The notes under the pieces are model-generated. The model was not told where the DNA came from. It searched no databases and saw nothing but the letters and a program-made list of their open reading frames with translations. Source: Sphingomonadaceae bacterium (GTDB taxonomy: Bacteria > Pseudomonadota > Alphaproteobacteria > Sphingomonadales > Sphingomonadaceae). From it: a stretch of 50,027 nucleotides of DNA. Below, piece after piece: positions 22,626-33,132 of this stretch; the stretch's first letter is position 1; each line of letters opens with the position of its first letter. Made by a program: the position numbers and the translations under genes. The DNA lies in the NCBI GenBank assembly GCA_947472735.1, contig CANJBY010000013.1:1-50027 (forward strand), in the 5' to 3' direction.

Positions 22626-24056
22626 ATGGAAACGACCAGGTCCGCAATGCTTGAGGCGCTGGACCGCCAGCGCGCCGCTTTTACGGCTGCCATGCCGGAA
22701 CCACTGGCCATCCGCGGCGACAGGATCGCGCGGGCGATTGCCTTGCTGGTCGACCATCGCGAAGCACTGGCTGCGGCGGCATCGGCCGATTTCGGGCACC
22801 GCAGCACCGAGCAGACCCTGTTGACCGACATCCTGCCCTCGGTCAGCGCGCTCAAGCACGCGCGCAAGCACCTGAAGCGCTGGGCGCGGGGCGAGGGCCG
22901 GGCGACCCTGTTTCCGCTGAACCTGATCGGCGCGCGGTCGCGGGTGGAATACCAGCCCAAGGGCGTGATCGGGATCATCGCGCCTTGGAACTTCCCCATC
23001 GGGATGGTCATGGCGCCGCTCGCCGGGGTGCTCGCCGCCGGCAACCGGGCCATGGTCAAGCCTTCGGAATTCACCCCGCGCGTCTCGGCGCTGCTGGCGG
23101 AGCTGATCGCGCAGCACTTTGCCGCAGAGGAAGTCGCGGTGATCACCGGCGGGGTGGAAACCGGCACTGCCTTTGCCGGGCTGCCGTTCGACCATCTGGT
23201 CTTCACCGGAGCGACCGGCGTCGGCAAGCATGTGATGCGCGCGGCGGCGGAGAACCTGGTGCCGGTCACGCTGGAACTGGGCGGAAAATCACCCACGATC
23301 ATCTCCCGCAGCGCCGACTTGCCGCGCGCGGCAGAGCGGATCGCGCTGGGCAAGCTGATGAACGCCGGACAGATTTGCCTGGCGCCTGACTATCTCCTGG
23401 TCCCCCGCGAGCAGGAAGGGGAAGTGATCGAAGCGGTGGGCGCGGCTGCAACGCGAATGTATCCGACACTGCTGGCCAACCCGGACTACACCGCGATCAT
23501 CAATGCCCGCCACCGCGACCGGCTGACGGCGCATCTCGCCGATGCTCTCGCCAGAGGGGCCGAGGCGGTCGAGATCAATCCGGCGGGTGAGGACTTCGCC
23601 GCGGCCAATGCCAACAAGCTGCCGCTCACCATCCTGCGCAACGTCGATGACGGAATGAGCGTGATGCAGGAGGAAATCTTCGGTCCGATCCTGCCCGTGG
23701 TGCCTTACGACACGATCGCAGGGGCCATCGACTATATCAACGCCCGGCCCCGCCCGCTTGGCCTCTCCTGGTTCGGGCGCGACCGGGCGGAGGAGCAGCA
23801 GGTGCTTTCGCGCACCGTTTCGGGCGGGGTGACCATCAACGATGTGGTGTTCCACGTCACCATGGATGACTTGCCGTTCGGCGGGATCGGGCCCTCAGGC
23901 ATGGGGCATTACCACGGGGTCGAAGGCTTCCGCAGCTTCAGCCACGCCCGCTCGGTGTTCCGGCAGTCACCGCTGGATGTCGCGGCGCTGGCCGGGCTCA
24001 AGCCGCCTTACGGGCGCATGACACTTGCCACCCTTGCACGGGAATTGCGCAAATAG
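22626..24056 (+). CDS. aldehyde dehydrogenase, coniferyl-aldehyde dehydrogenase type
   Basis: 476-residue NAD(P)-dependent aldehyde dehydrogenase. Active-site residues are Asn122 (IIAPWNFPIG), Lys145 (VKPSEFT), Glu217 (TLELGGKSP) and Cys251 (MNAGQICLAPDY). The AGQICLAPDY context, the EEIFGPILPV segment and the C-terminal FGGIGPSGMGHYHGVEGFRSFSHARSV fit the CalB-like class, which oxidises coniferyl and other hydrophobic aldehydes to acids. The substrate is by resemblance; medium-chain aliphatic aldehydes are also possible. Divergent from the thiolase gene across 144 bp. Confidence 0.85.
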   Translation: METTRSAMLEALDRQRAAFTAAMPEPLAIRGDRIARAIALLVDHREALAAAASADFGHRSTEQTLLTDILPSVSALKHARKHLKRWARGEGRATLFPLNLIGARSRVEYQPKGVIGIIAPWNFPIGMVMAPLAGVLAAGNRAMVKPSEFTPRVSALLAELIAQHFAAEEVAVITGGVETGTAFAGLPFDHLVFTGATGVGKHVMRAAAENLVPVTLELGGKSPTIISRSADLPRAAERIALGKLMNAGQICLAPDYLLVPREQEGEVIEAVGAAATRMYPTLLANPDYTAIINARHRDRLTAHLADALARGAEAVEINPAGEDFAAANANKLPLTILRNVDDGMSVMQEEIFGPILPVVPYDTIAGAIDYINARPRPLGLSWFGRDRAEEQQVLSRTVSGGVTINDVVFHVTMDDLPFGGIGPSGMGHYHGVEGFRSFSHARSVFRQSPLDVAALAGLKPPYGRMTLATLARELRK

Positions 24057-24145
24057 CGTCAATCGACGGGCTTACCCCACTTGCGCGTCCGGGTGGGCCG
24101 GACTAGGGCGCGCTCATCCGTTCCCAGCCTGCGAGTCAGCACTCC

Positions 24146-24520
24146 GTGGTCGACCTGTCGCAATATCTGCCGATCCTGATCTTCCTGGTCATCGCCCTCG
24201 GCCTGTCAACGCTGTTCGTGTTCCTGCCGATAGGGGTTTCCTATCTGACCGGCACGCACAACCCGAACGCCGAGAAGAACTCGGAGTACGAATGCGGCTT
24301 CCCCGCTTTCGAGGATCCGCGCAGCCAGTTCGACGTGCGCTTCTACCTCGTCGCGATCCTGTTCATCATTTTCGATCTCGAAGCCGCTTTCCTGTTCCCT
24401 TGGGCGGTGAGCCTGAAGGAAACGGGCTGGGCCGGCTGGCTGACGATGATGGTGTTCCTCGGGGAACTGGTGATCGGCTTCATCTATGCCTGGAAAAAGG
24501 GCGCGCTGGATTGGGAATGA
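24146..24520 (+). CDS. nuoA: NADH-quinone oxidoreductase subunit A
   Basis: 124-residue membrane subunit with three helices. [40 protein letters not shown] is the hallmark loop and helix, with the cysteine of the quinone-site region. Start is a GTG at 24146 ([10 protein letters not shown] follows); no in-frame ATG is closer. First gene of the nuo operon. The 89-bp gap upstream has only a weak promoter-like TTGCGC-N14-GACTAG that I do not trust. Confidence 0.96.
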   Translation: MVDLSQYLPILIFLVIALGLSTLFVFLPIGVSYLTGTHNPNAEKNSEYECGFPAFEDPRSQFDVRFYLVAILFIIFDLEAAFLFPWAVSLKETGWAGWLTMMVFLGELVIGFIYAWKKGALDWE

Positions 24521-24524
24521 CACG

Positions 24525-25064
24525 ATGAACGCTCCGCTCGCTCCCACCGCTTCCGGCGTCGCCGCGCCTGACCAGTCCTTCTTCGACAGCCTCAACTCCG
24601 AGGTTTCGGACAAGGGCTTTCTCGTCACCAACACCGAGGAACTGTTCCAATGGGCCCGCACCGGCTCGCTTTGGTGGATGACCTTCGGCCTGGCCTGCTG
24701 CGCGGTCGAGATGATCCACGTAAACATGCCGCGTTACGATATGGAACGTTTCGGCGTTGCCCCACGCGCGTCCCCGCGCCAGTCGGACGTGATGATCGTC
24801 GCCGGCACGCTCTGCAACAAGATGGCCCCGGCGCTGCGCAAGGTCTACGACCAGATGTCCGACCCCAAGTATGTCATCTCGATGGGCAGCTGCGCCAATG
24901 GCGGCGGCTATTATCACTATAGCTATTCGGTGGTGCGCGGCTGTGACCGGATCGTGCCGGTAGACATCTACGTCCCCGGCTGCCCGCCGACCGCCGAGGC
25001 GCTGCTTTATGGCGTGATGCAGCTGCAGCGGAAGATCCGCCGCGCCGGGACACTGGAACGGTGA
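24525..25064 (+). CDS. nuoB: NADH-quinone oxidoreductase subunit B
   Basis: 179-residue subunit carrying iron-sulfur cluster N2, next to the quinone site. Cys58 and Cys59 (LACCAVEM), Cys123 (MGSCANGG) and Cys153 ([12 protein letters not shown]) are the four ligands. The ATG at 24525 is 4 bases after the nuoA stop. It is followed by a 124-bp gap, the largest inside the operon, which holds inverted repeat copies and a T6 run. Confidence 0.97.
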   Translation: MNAPLAPTASGVAAPDQSFFDSLNSEVSDKGFLVTNTEELFQWARTGSLWWMTFGLACCAVEMIHVNMPRYDMERFGVAPRASPRQSDVMIVAGTLCNKMAPALRKVYDQMSDPKYVISMGSCANGGGYYHYSYSVVRGCDRIVPVDIYVPGCPPTAEALLYGVMQLQRKIRRAGTLER

Positions 25065-25087
25065 GTGTGGCCATGGCAGCGCGCGTG

Positions 25088-25162
25088 CTTCGACAGGCTC
25101 TGCATGAGCGGGCCTTTTTTCATGATCATGCCCAAACCCCGCTCAGCCTGAGCTTGTCGAAG
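25088..25162. repeat. inverted pair of the dispersed 25-bp repeat between nuoB and nuoC
   Basis: The right arm (25138-25162) is a full reverse-oriented copy of the repeat that begins CTTCGACAAGCTC and ends CTGAGCGGG. The left arm (25088-25112) is a degenerate forward copy with four mismatches. Between them lie a small GCTC-TGCAT-GAGC hairpin (25097-25109), then CCTTTTTT, and the palindrome CATGATCATG. The hairpin plus T6 could act as a weak terminator or attenuator inside the nuo operon. Confidence 0.7.
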
Positions 25163-25188
25163 GCCGGGCACAGCGGCAGGAGCGTGGC

Positions 25189-26082
25189 ATGACCGTTCTT
25201 CATTCCGCTCCTCGCTTCGCCTCGAGCGAAGGCGTGCTTGATGCGCTGACCAGCGCCCTTGGCCAGAACGTGCTGGCTGCCAGGGAAGAATACGGCGAGA
25301 TCGTGATCACGGTCGCCCGTGACAGCATCGTCGAGACGCTGCGGATGCTGCGCGACGAGCATGACTACCAGCAGCTGATGGAAATCGCCGGGGTGGATTA
25401 TCCCGCGCGGGCCGAGCGCTTCGAAGTCGTCTACATGCTGCTCTCGCTGACCAAGAACCACCGCATCATCGTCAAGCTGAGTGCCGCCGAGGAAACGCCG
25501 GTGCCCACGGTTACGGACCTCTGGCCCGTCGCCGGCTGGCTCGAGCGCGAGGTGTTCGACATGTACGGCGTGCTTTTCGCCGGCAATCCGGACTTGCGCC
25601 GCATCCTGACCGACTATGGTTTCGAAGGGCATCCTTTCCGCAAGGATTTCCCGCTGACGGGCTACGTCGAGCTGCGGTATTCCGAGGAAGACAAGCGCGT
25701 GGTCTATGAGCCGGTGCAGCTGGCCCAGGACCTCAGGAGTTTCGATTTCCTCAGTCCTTGGGAAGGCGCGGATTACGTGCTGCCAGGCGACGAGAAAGCG
25801 GCCCAGGCTCCGCCGCCTCCGCCGGTCGCCCAAGCCAAGACCACCGACAAGCCGGCCCAGACCGGGGGCGGCGCCCCCGCCGATGCGGTCGCAGCCAAGC
25901 CTGTGGCGCCGTCCACTGCCGGTGGCTCGGCCAATCCGGGGCAGGGCCAGCCCGTACCCCAGCCCACCGCAACGCCGGAGCCCGGCGCTCCGAAGCCCAC
26001 CGAAGATCGTCCCGCCCGCAAGCCGCGCGCCCGCAAGGCCGGCAAAGAGGGCGGCACCGGTCCCGCCCCGGAAGGAAGCTGA
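25189..26082 (+). CDS. nuoC: NADH-quinone oxidoreductase subunit C with Pro/Ala/Lys-rich tail
   Basis: 297 residues. The conserved NuoC core spans about 1-200, with [38 protein letters not shown] and the signature [15 protein letters not shown] (142-156). It belongs to the hydrophilic arm next to NuoD. Residues from about 201 to the end form an extra tail of roughly 97 residues rich in Pro, Ala, Gly, Thr and Lys, starting [10 protein letters not shown] and ending in basic then acidic residues. The tail looks disordered. AGGAG precedes the ATG. nuoD follows after 3 bases. Confidence 0.95.
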   Translation: MTVLHSAPRFASSEGVLDALTSALGQNVLAAREEYGEIVITVARDSIVETLRMLRDEHDYQQLMEIAGVDYPARAERFEVVYMLLSLTKNHRIIVKLSAAEETPVPTVTDLWPVAGWLEREVFDMYGVLFAGNPDLRRILTDYGFEGHPFRKDFPLTGYVELRYSEEDKRVVYEPVQLAQDLRSFDFLSPWEGADYVLPGDEKAAQAPPPPPVAQAKTTDKPAQTGGGAPADAVAAKPVAPSTAGGSANPGQGQPVPQPTATPEPGAPKPTEDRPARKPRARKAGKEGGTGPAPEGS

Positions 26083-26085
26083 GCC

Positions 26086-27297
26086 ATGGCGATGCAGCTT
26101 GAGCAGTCGCCCACCACCGGCGACGAGGTGATCACCAACTACACGATCAACTTCGGCCCCCAGCACCCGGCCGCACATGGCGTGCTGCGCATGGTGATGG
26201 AGCTGGACGGCGAGATCATCGAGCGGATCGACCCGCACGTCGGGCTGCTTCACCGCGGCACCGAAAAGCTGATCGAGCACAAGACCTATCTGCAGGCGCT
26301 GCCCTATTTCGATCGGCTGGACTATTGCTCGCCGCTCGCCATGGAGCACAGCTACGTGCTGGCGATCGAGAAGCTCCTCAACCTCGAAGTGCCGATCCGC
26401 GGCCAGTACCTGCGCGTGCTGTTCGCCGAGCTGACCCGCATCTGCAACCACATGCTCAACATGGGCAGCCATGTGATGGACGTCGGCGCGATGACGCCGA
26501 ACCTGTGGCTGTTCGAAGTGCGCGAAGATTGCCTGAATTTCTTCGAGCGGGCCTCGGGCGCACGGATGCACGCCGCCTGGTATCGGCCGGGCGGGGTCCA
26601 TCAGGACGTCCCGCAGAAGCTGCTCGACGATATCGGCGAATGGATCGACGCCCGCTTGCTCCCGCTGTTCGAGGACGCGATGAGCCTGGTGGTCGACAAC
26701 CGCATCTTCAAGCAGCGCAATGTCGATATTGCCCTCGTCAGCAAGGAAGACGCGATCCGCTGGGGCTTCTCCGGCCCGATGATCCGCGCCGCCGGTATTC
26801 CCTGGGATCTGCGCAAGAGCCAGCCCTATGATGTCTATGACCGGATGGAGTTCGACATCCCGGTCGGCACCCGCTCCGACTGCTATGACCGCTTCATGGT
26901 CCGCGTCGAGGAAGTGCGCCAGTCGGCCCGGATCATGAAACAGTGCCTGCGCGACATGCCGTCGGGGCCGGTCTGCTCGGACGACCGCAAGGTCACGCCG
27001 CCGAAGCGGGCCGAGATGAAGCAGTCGATGGAAAGCCTGATCCACCACTTCAAGCTCTATACCGAAGGCTTCCACGTGCCGGCCGGCGAAGTCTACGTCG
27101 CCACCGAAAGCCCCAAGGGTGAATTCGGGGTCTATCTGGTCGCGGACGGCACCAACAAACCCTACCGCTGCAAGATCCGCCCGACCGCCTTCAGCCACCT
27201 GCAGGCGATGGACTTCATGTGCAAGGGCCACATGCTGCCCGACGCGACCGCCATTCTCGGCGCGATTGACGTAGTGTTCGGAGAGTGTGACCGCTGA
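26086..27297 (+). CDS. nuoD: NADH-quinone oxidoreductase subunit D
   Basis: 403-residue 49-kDa-type subunit forming the quinone pocket with NuoB. Key stretches are [14 protein letters not shown] (His in the quinone-binding loop), [29 protein letters not shown] (the tyrosine region), and a C-terminal [34 protein letters not shown] typical of this subunit. Full length. The stop overlaps the ATG of the NTF2-like gene by one base. Confidence 0.97.
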   Translation: MAMQLEQSPTTGDEVITNYTINFGPQHPAAHGVLRMVMELDGEIIERIDPHVGLLHRGTEKLIEHKTYLQALPYFDRLDYCSPLAMEHSYVLAIEKLLNLEVPIRGQYLRVLFAELTRICNHMLNMGSHVMDVGAMTPNLWLFEVREDCLNFFERASGARMHAAWYRPGGVHQDVPQKLLDDIGEWIDARLLPLFEDAMSLVVDNRIFKQRNVDIALVSKEDAIRWGFSGPMIRAAGIPWDLRKSQPYDVYDRMEFDIPVGTRSDCYDRFMVRVEEVRQSARIMKQCLRDMPSGPVCSDDRKVTPPKRAEMKQSMESLIHHFKLYTEGFHVPAGEVYVATESPKGEFGVYLVADGTNKPYRCKIRPTAFSHLQAMDFMCKGHMLPDATAILGAIDVVFGECDR

Positions 27298-27632
27298 TGC
27301 CTTACCGCCTGCAAATCGCCACCCAGATGATCGCGCATTACAACGCGCAGGACGCCGATGCTTATGTGTCGCTGATGACCGACGACGCCTGCGAAGCGGG
27401 CTACCGCGGCGCGGTGGTGCGCGAGGGCAAGGAAGGCGTGCGTGAGGGCCTGAAGAAGATGTTCGCCGAGTTTCCCGAGAACCGCGCGGAGATCATCCAC
27501 GGCTGGCACCTCGGCGATTTTGCCGTGCTGCATGAGAAGGTCTGGCGCTCGAACGCCTCCGAGCCCTTCGAAGTCATGTCCATCTACTCGTTCGAGGGCG
27601 ACAAGTGCTCTCGCGTGGAGTTTGTCCGCTAA
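27297..27632 (+). CDS. NTF2/SnoaL-like small protein inside the nuo operon
   Basis: 111 residues with the NTF2-like cone fold signature: an N-terminal helix pair (IATQMIAHYNAQDADAYVSLMTDDA), a Gly-containing loop, KEGVREGLKKMFAEFPENRAEIIHGW and C-terminal strands (FAVLHEKVWRSNASEPFEVMSIYSFEGDKCSRVEFVR). The family includes SnoaL-type cyclases, ketosteroid isomerases and scaffold proteins. It is not a known complex I subunit. The ATG overlaps the nuoD stop and its stop overlaps the nuoE ATG, both by one base (TGATG and TAATG), so it is translated as part of the operon. Role unknown; possibly assembly or an unrelated enzyme. Confidence 0.85.
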   Translation: MPYRLQIATQMIAHYNAQDADAYVSLMTDDACEAGYRGAVVREGKEGVREGLKKMFAEFPENRAEIIHGWHLGDFAVLHEKVWRSNASEPFEVMSIYSFEGDKCSRVEFVR

Positions 27633-28300
27633 TGGCTGACCGTCATCTCGAACCCGATACCCCCGAACTGCGCGCGCGCTGGGGCGGCTTTGCCTTCAAT
27701 GCCGCGTGGGAGGCCAAGGCCAGGGCCGCGATCGCGCGTTATCCCGCCGGGCGCCAGCGTTCGGCCGTGATGGCCCTGCTCGACTACGCCCAGCGGCAGG
27801 TCGGCGAGGAAACCAATACGCAGGGCTGGTTGCCGATCCCGGTGATGGAATATGTCGCGACCTATCTCGACATGCCGGTCATCCGGGTGGTCGAGGTGGC
27901 GACCTTCTATTTCATGTACAACCTCGTCCCCGTCGGCCGGTTCCACGTGCAGGTCTGCGGCACCACGCCCTGCATGCTGCGCGGCAGTGACGACATCATG
28001 GCCGCCTGCAAGCAGCGCGGGATGCACAAGGGCCACACCACCGACGATGGCATGTGGACGCTGACCGAGGTCGAATGCATGGGCAATTGCGCCTCGGCTC
28101 CGATGGTCCAGATCAACGACGACAATTACGAGGACCTGACGGCGGACCGCCTCGACGCGGTGCTCGATGCGCTGGCAGCGGGCAAGACGCCCAAGGCCGG
28201 CACGCAGGAGCCCGGCCGTCACACCGTCGAACCGCTCGGCGGGCCGACCACGCTGACAGAGATGGTCACGGCCAACCATGATTACCGGGGGGAGTGGTAG
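27632..28300 (+). CDS. nuoE: NADH-quinone oxidoreductase subunit E
   Basis: 222-residue thioredoxin-like [2Fe-2S] subunit of the NADH module. Cys109 and Cys114 (VCGTTPCMLRG), with Cys149 and Cys153 (ECMGNCASAP), are the cluster N1a ligands. VMEYVATYLDMPVIRVVEVATFYFMY is the standard region before them. The C-terminal extension (GTQEPGRHTVEPLGGPTTLTEM) is common in alphaproteobacteria. The ATG at 27632 overlaps the preceding stop and gives the proper family N-terminus. Confidence 0.97.
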   Translation: MADRHLEPDTPELRARWGGFAFNAAWEAKARAAIARYPAGRQRSAVMALLDYAQRQVGEETNTQGWLPIPVMEYVATYLDMPVIRVVEVATFYFMYNLVPVGRFHVQVCGTTPCMLRGSDDIMAACKQRGMHKGHTTDDGMWTLTEVECMGNCASAPMVQINDDNYEDLTADRLDAVLDALAAGKTPKAGTQEPGRHTVEPLGGPTTLTEMVTANHDYRGEW

Positions 28301-28303
28301 ATC

Positions 28304-29590
28304 ATGGCGCTCGCTGACAAGGACCGCATCTTCACCAACCTCTATGGCTACCAGCCGTGGAACCTGTCCGCCGCGAAGAAGCGCGGGGATTGGGACAATA
28401 CCAAGGCGATTCTCGCCAAGGGCCGCGATGCGATCATTCAGGAGATCAAGGACTCCGGCCTGCGCGGGCGCGGGGGTGCGGGCTTCCCCACCGGCATGAA
28501 GTGGAGCTTCATGCCCAAGGAATACCGCCCGGATCGCCCCGGCTTCCTCGTCATCAACGCGGACGAGTCCGAGCCCGGCAGTTGCAAGGACCGCGAGATC
28601 ATCCGCCACGATCCGCACAAGCTGATCGAGGGGGCGCTGGTCGCCGGTTTCGCGATGGGCGCGCGGGCGGCCTACATCTACATCCGCGGCGAATATATCC
28701 GCGAGGCCGAAACGCTTTTTGCCGCCGTGCAGGAAGCCTATGACGCCGGGCTGATCGGCAAGAACGCCTGCAAGAGCGGCTACGATTTCGACGTCTTCGT
28801 CCACCGCGGCGCAGGCGCCTACATCTGCGGCGAAGAAACCGCGATGATCGAAAGCCTTGAGGGCAAGAAGGGCCAGCCCCGGCTCAAGCCGCCGTTCCCG
28901 GCCGGCGCGGGACTCTATGGCTGCCCGACCACGGTCAACAACGTCGAATCGATTGCCGTCGCTCCCACGATCATGCGGCGCAGCGCGGGCTGGTTCGCCA
29001 GCTTCGGGCGCGAGAACAACAAGGGCACCAAGCTCTTCCAGATCTCCGGCCACGTGGAAAAGCCCTGCGTCGTCGAAGAGGAAATGAGCATCCCCTTCAG
29101 CGAGCTGATCGAGAAGCATTGCGGTGGCATTCGCGGCGGGCGTGACAACCTGCTCGCGGTGATCCCCGGCGGCAGCTCGGTCCCGCTGGTGCCCGCGGCG
29201 GAAATCTGGGACGCGCCGATGGATTTCGACGGGCTCAAGGCCGTCGGCTCCGGGCTCGGCACTGCGGCAGTCATCGTCATGGACAAGTCGACCGACATCG
29301 TCCGCGCGATTGCCCGCCTGTCGTACTTCTACAAGCACGAAAGCTGCGGCCAGTGCACCCCGTGCCGCGAAGGCACCGGCTGGATGTGGCGCGTGATGGA
29401 ACGCCTGCGCACCGGCGATGCCGACGTGAGCGAAATCGACATGCTGCAGCAGGTCACCAAGCAGGTCGAAGGCCACACCATCTGCGCCCTGGGCGACGCG
29501 GCCGCCTGGCCGATCCAGGGCCTGATCAAGCACTTCCGGCCCGAAATTGAACGCCGGATCGCGGAAAATGTGCGGGAGGCGGCGGAGTAA
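28304..29590 (+). CDS. nuoF: NADH-quinone oxidoreductase subunit F (NADH/FMN-binding)
   Basis: 428-residue subunit that binds NADH, FMN and cluster N3. [16 protein letters not shown] binds nucleotide, the stretch around [16 protein letters not shown] is the FMN site, and [19 protein letters not shown] follows. The cluster ligands are Cys348, Cys351 and Cys354 ([14 protein letters not shown]) and Cys394 ([13 protein letters not shown]). Full length. Lies 3 bases after nuoE and 2 before nuoG. Confidence 0.97.
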   Translation: MALADKDRIFTNLYGYQPWNLSAAKKRGDWDNTKAILAKGRDAIIQEIKDSGLRGRGGAGFPTGMKWSFMPKEYRPDRPGFLVINADESEPGSCKDREIIRHDPHKLIEGALVAGFAMGARAAYIYIRGEYIREAETLFAAVQEAYDAGLIGKNACKSGYDFDVFVHRGAGAYICGEETAMIESLEGKKGQPRLKPPFPAGAGLYGCPTTVNNVESIAVAPTIMRRSAGWFASFGRENNKGTKLFQISGHVEKPCVVEEEMSIPFSELIEKHCGGIRGGRDNLLAVIPGGSSVPLVPAAEIWDAPMDFDGLKAVGSGLGTAAVIVMDKSTDIVRAIARLSYFYKHESCGQCTPCREGTGWMWRVMERLRTGDADVSEIDMLQQVTKQVEGHTICALGDAAAWPIQGLIKHFRPEIERRIAENVREAAE

Positions 29591-29592
29591 TC

Positions 29593-31599
29593 ATGCCCAA
29601 GGTAACCGTAGACGGCATCGAACTCGAAGTACCGCAGGGCGCCACCGTGCTGCAGGCGTGCGAGTTGGCCGGGAAGGAAATCCCGCGCTTCTGCTATCAT
29701 GAGCGCCTGTCGATCGCCGGCAACTGCCGGATGTGTCTGGTCGAGGTGAAGCCCGGGCCGCCCAAGCCGCAGGCCAGCTGCGCGCTGCCGGCTGCCGAAG
29801 GGCAGGAAATCCGCACGGATTCGCCGATGGTGAAAACCGCGCGCGAAGGGGTGATGGAGTTCCTCCTGATCAACCACCCGCTCGATTGCCCGATCTGCGA
29901 TCAGGGCGGCGAGTGCGATCTGCAGGACCAGTCGATGGCTTATGGCCGCGGCGGTTCGCGCTATCACGAGCACAAGCGCGCGGTGACCGAGAAGTACATG
30001 GGCCCGCTGATCAAGACGGCGATGACCCGCTGCATCCACTGCACCCGCTGCGTGCGCTTCTCGGAAGAGATCGCCGGGGTGGACGAGATCGGCGCCCTCT
30101 ATCGCGGCGAGGCGATGCAGATCACGACCTATCTCGAAAAGGCCGCCAGCCACGAGATGAGCGCCAACGTGATCGACCTCTGCCCGGTCGGCGCGCTGAC
30201 TTCGCGGCCCTATGCCTTCGAGGCCCGGCCGTGGGAGCTGAAGAAGACGCTTTCCATTGACGTTTCAGACGCTTGCGGTGCGAACATCCGGCTCGACAGT
30301 CGCGGCCGTGAAGTGCTGCGCATTCTGCCGCGCATCAACGATGACGTGAACGAGGAGTGGATCAGCGATAAGGCGCGCTTCCAGGTTGACGGCCTCACCC
30401 GCCGCCGGCTCGACAAGCCGTGGATCCGCCGTGATGGCAAGCTGACCGCCGCGACCTGGGCCGAGGCCTTCGCCGCCGTTGCCAGGGTCAAGCCGGGCAA
30501 GGACGTGGCGGTGATCGCCGGCGACCTGGTCGATTGCGAAACCATGTTCGCGGCGAAGAAGCTGGCGGGTGCGCTCGGCTCAAGCCTGCTGGAAGGGCGG
30601 CAGACCGGGATGGACTACGATACGTCCAATCTCGCTGCCGTGTCCTTCAACACCACGTTCTCCGGGATCGAGACTGCCGACGCGATCGTGATCGTCGGTT
30701 CCAACCTGCGCATTGAAGCGCCGCTGGTCCAGGTCCGCATCCGCAAGGCGGTGAAGGCCGGGGCCAAGGTGTTCATCGTCGGGCCGGAGTGGGAGACGAC
30801 GTATCCCGCAATCTGGCTCGGCACCGATCTGGCGGTTCTCGGCAAGCTCCCGCAAGCGGCTGATGACGTGCTCAGCGCCGCGGCGCGCCCCGCGCTGATC
30901 CTCGGCGGAGCAGGCTTTGCCAAGGGTGCGCTGGGCGCGAGCCTGGCGCTGGCCGAGAAGTACAAGCTGGTGAGGGACGGCTGGAACGGCTTCAACGGCC
31001 TCCACCTCGCCGCCGCGCGGATGGGTGGGCTGATGCTCGGCTATGCGCAGCAGGGCGGTATCGCCGATCTGGTGGCGGCCAAGCCGAAGCTGGTGCTGTC
31101 GCTCGGCGCGGACGAGGCGGACTACACCAGGTTTGCCGGCTCGATCGTGGTCTACATCGGCCACCACGGCGACAAGGGTGCACACGCGGCGGACATCATC
31201 CTCCCCGCCGCGGCCTTCACCGAGAAGGCCGGCACTTACGTGAACACCGAAGGCCGGGTGCAGTTCGCCGAAAAGGCGGTTTTCGCCCCCGGTGACGCCC
31301 GTGAGGACTGGACGATCCTGCGCGCGCTGGCCGATGCGCTGGGTGTGAACGTCGGCTTCGACAGCTTCGAGCAGCTCCGCGCGGCGATGATCGCCGAAGT
31401 GCCGGCGCTGGGCGTGGAAGGGCTGGCCGATTACGGGGCATTGCCCAAGGCCCCCAAGGCCAAGGCGACAGGCTCCATCGAGACCTATCCGATCAAGGAC
31501 TTCTACCTGACCAACCCCATCGCCCGCGCCAGCGAGACGATGCAGCGCTGCTCGGCGGAGCTGCTCCACGGGGAAGACTTCGCGGAGGCGGCGGAATGA
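29593..31599 (+). CDS. nuoG: NADH-quinone oxidoreductase subunit G
   Basis: 668-residue large iron-sulfur subunit. An N-terminal [2Fe-2S] ferredoxin domain has Cys34, 45, 48 and 63. A His-Cys cluster follows (His95, Cys99, 102, 108 in [14 protein letters not shown]), then a [4Fe-4S] site (Cys147, 150, 153 and 197 in CIHCTRC and DLCPVGAL). The rest (about 220-600) is a molybdopterin-oxidoreductase-like domain without an evident cofactor site. The length is that of the mitochondrial/alphaproteobacterial form, shorter than the E. coli protein. The stop overlaps nuoH (ATGA). Confidence 0.97.
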   Translation: MPKVTVDGIELEVPQGATVLQACELAGKEIPRFCYHERLSIAGNCRMCLVEVKPGPPKPQASCALPAAEGQEIRTDSPMVKTAREGVMEFLLINHPLDCPICDQGGECDLQDQSMAYGRGGSRYHEHKRAVTEKYMGPLIKTAMTRCIHCTRCVRFSEEIAGVDEIGALYRGEAMQITTYLEKAASHEMSANVIDLCPVGALTSRPYAFEARPWELKKTLSIDVSDACGANIRLDSRGREVLRILPRINDDVNEEWISDKARFQVDGLTRRRLDKPWIRRDGKLTAATWAEAFAAVARVKPGKDVAVIAGDLVDCETMFAAKKLAGALGSSLLEGRQTGMDYDTSNLAAVSFNTTFSGIETADAIVIVGSNLRIEAPLVQVRIRKAVKAGAKVFIVGPEWETTYPAIWLGTDLAVLGKLPQAADDVLSAAARPALILGGAGFAKGALGASLALAEKYKLVRDGWNGFNGLHLAAARMGGLMLGYAQQGGIADLVAAKPKLVLSLGADEADYTRFAGSIVVYIGHHGDKGAHAADIILPAAAFTEKAGTYVNTEGRVQFAEKAVFAPGDAREDWTILRALADALGVNVGFDSFEQLRAAMIAEVPALGVEGLADYGALPKAPKAKATGSIETYPIKDFYLTNPIARASETMQRCSAELLHGEDFAEAAE

Positions 31600-32639
31600 C
31601 CGACTTCTTCCAAAGCCTCGGACTGTCCTACGACTGGGCCTGGTCGCTCGCCACTATCGCGGGGATCCTGCTTATCGCCCTGCCGCTGATGCTGGGCGTG
31701 GCGATGATCATCTATGCCGATCGCAAGATCTGGGCGGCGATGGCGCTGCGGCGCGGGCCGAACGTGGTCGGGCCGTGGGGCCTGCTGCAGAGCTTCGCGG
31801 ATGGCCTCAAGGTGTTCCTGCAGGAAACCATCATCCCCTCGGCTGCGAACAAGGGCCTGTTCCTGATCGCGCCGATCATCACCTTCACCGTGGCCTTGCT
31901 GGCCTGGGCGGTGATCCCGTTCAATTCGGGCGCGATCCTCGCCGATATCAATGTCGGGCTGCTCTATGTCCTCGCGATCTCTTCGCTCGGGGTTTACGGC
32001 ACGGTGATCGCGGGCTGGTCGTCGAACTCGAAATACCCGTTCTTCTCGGCCATGCGCGCCTCGGCGCAGATGATCTCCTATGAAGTCTCGATCGGCTTCA
32101 TCCTGATCTGCGTGGTGCTGTGGGCCGGGTCGTTCAACCTGAAGGACATCGTCGAGGCGCAGCAATCGCACGTCTGGATCATCAACGGCTTCGTCGCCAA
32201 TCCGCTGCTTTTCCCGATGTGGGTGATGTTCCTGATCTCCGGCATGGCCGAAACCGGCCGCGCGCCCTTCGACCTGACCGAGGCCGAAAGCGAGCTCGTC
32301 GCCGGCTACCAGACCGAATATTCGAGCATGAGCTTCGCGCTCTACTGGCTTGGCGAATATGCCAACGTGCTGCTGATGTGCGCGCTGAACGCTACGCTGT
32401 TCTGGGGGGGATACCTGCCGCCGCTCGACATTCCGGTGCTTTACTTGATCCCGGGCGTGGTCTGGCTGCTGCTCAAGATCCTGTTCTTCTTCTTCATCTT
32501 CAGCTGGGTGAAGGCCACCGTGCCGCGCTACCGCTATGACCAGCTGATGCGGCTGGGCTGGAAGGTGTTCCTGCCCGTTTCGCTGTTCTGGGTATTCCTT
32601 GTCAGCGGCTACCTGATGCTTACGGGACATTTTGCATGA
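31596..32639 (+). CDS. nuoH: NADH-quinone oxidoreductase subunit H
   Basis: 347-residue membrane subunit linking the quinone site to the proton path. About eight hydrophobic helices are visible. Conserved loops are [37 protein letters not shown] and [39 protein letters not shown], which holds the acidic residues of the E-channel. ATGA overlaps with nuoG and nuoI on both sides indicate tight translational coupling. Confidence 0.97.
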   Translation: MTDFFQSLGLSYDWAWSLATIAGILLIALPLMLGVAMIIYADRKIWAAMALRRGPNVVGPWGLLQSFADGLKVFLQETIIPSAANKGLFLIAPIITFTVALLAWAVIPFNSGAILADINVGLLYVLAISSLGVYGTVIAGWSSNSKYPFFSAMRASAQMISYEVSIGFILICVVLWAGSFNLKDIVEAQQSHVWIINGFVANPLLFPMWVMFLISGMAETGRAPFDLTEAESELVAGYQTEYSSMSFALYWLGEYANVLLMCALNATLFWGGYLPPLDIPVLYLIPGVVWLLLKILFFFFIFSWVKATVPRYRYDQLMRLGWKVFLPVSLFWVFLVSGYLMLTGHFA

Positions 32640-33121
32640 CCCTCTCCCACCTCATCAAGAGCTTCACCCTGTGGGAGTTCGTCAAGGCGCACTGGCTGAC
32701 CTTGAAGTACTTCTTCAGGCCCAAGGCGACGATCAACTACCCGTTCGAGAAGAACCCGCTGAGCCCGCGCTTTCGCGGCGAGCATGCGTTGCGCCGCTAT
32801 CCCAGCGGCGAAGAGCGCTGCATCGCCTGCAAGCTGTGCGAGGCGGTCTGCCCGGCGCAGGCGATCACCATCGAGGCGGAACCGCGGGACGACGGCAGCC
32901 GCCGCACCACGCGCTACGATATCGACATGACCAAGTGCATCTTCTGCGGCTTTTGCCAGGAAGCCTGCCCGGTCGATGCCATCGTCGAAGGGCCGAACTT
33001 CGAATACGCGACCGAAACGCGCGAAGAACTGCTTTACGACAAGGCCAAGCTGCTGGCGAACGGGGACAAGTGGGAGCGGGCCATCGCCGCGAACCTTGAA
33101 GCCGATGCGCCGTATCGATAG
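32636..33121 (+). CDS. nuoI: NADH-quinone oxidoreductase subunit I
   Basis: 161-residue subunit with two [4Fe-4S] clusters (N6a, N6b). [12 protein letters not shown] gives Cys62, 65, 68, 72 and [12 protein letters not shown] gives Cys101, 104, 107, 111. The amphipathic N-terminus ([28 protein letters not shown]) contacts the membrane arm. It starts in an ATGA overlap with nuoH; nuoJ begins 11 bases after. Confidence 0.97.
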   Translation: MTLSHLIKSFTLWEFVKAHWLTLKYFFRPKATINYPFEKNPLSPRFRGEHALRRYPSGEERCIACKLCEAVCPAQAITIEAEPRDDGSRRTTRYDIDMTKCIFCGFCQEACPVDAIVEGPNFEYATETREELLYDKAKLLANGDKWERAIAANLEADAPYR

Positions 33122-33132
33122 GGGCGCGCGCA

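Noticed and set aside
21285..23231. A 648-codon open frame upstream-extending the thiolase on the minus strand
   Set aside because: The thiolase domain starts at 22481. The extension is antisense to the ALDH gene and has no family sequence; it is a GC-rich shadow frame.
24057..24145. Promoter of the nuo operon
   Set aside because: The best pair (TTGCGC and GACTAG) has 14-base spacing and a poor -10. Not reportable as a feature.
25126..27231. A 701-codon minus-strand open frame across nuoC/nuoD
   Set aside because: Antisense to two clear complex I genes, rich in Arg/His/Asp as expected for a shadow frame in GC-rich DNA. Similar long antisense frames at 27629-29533, 34245-35246 and 36173-37942 were rejected for the same reason.
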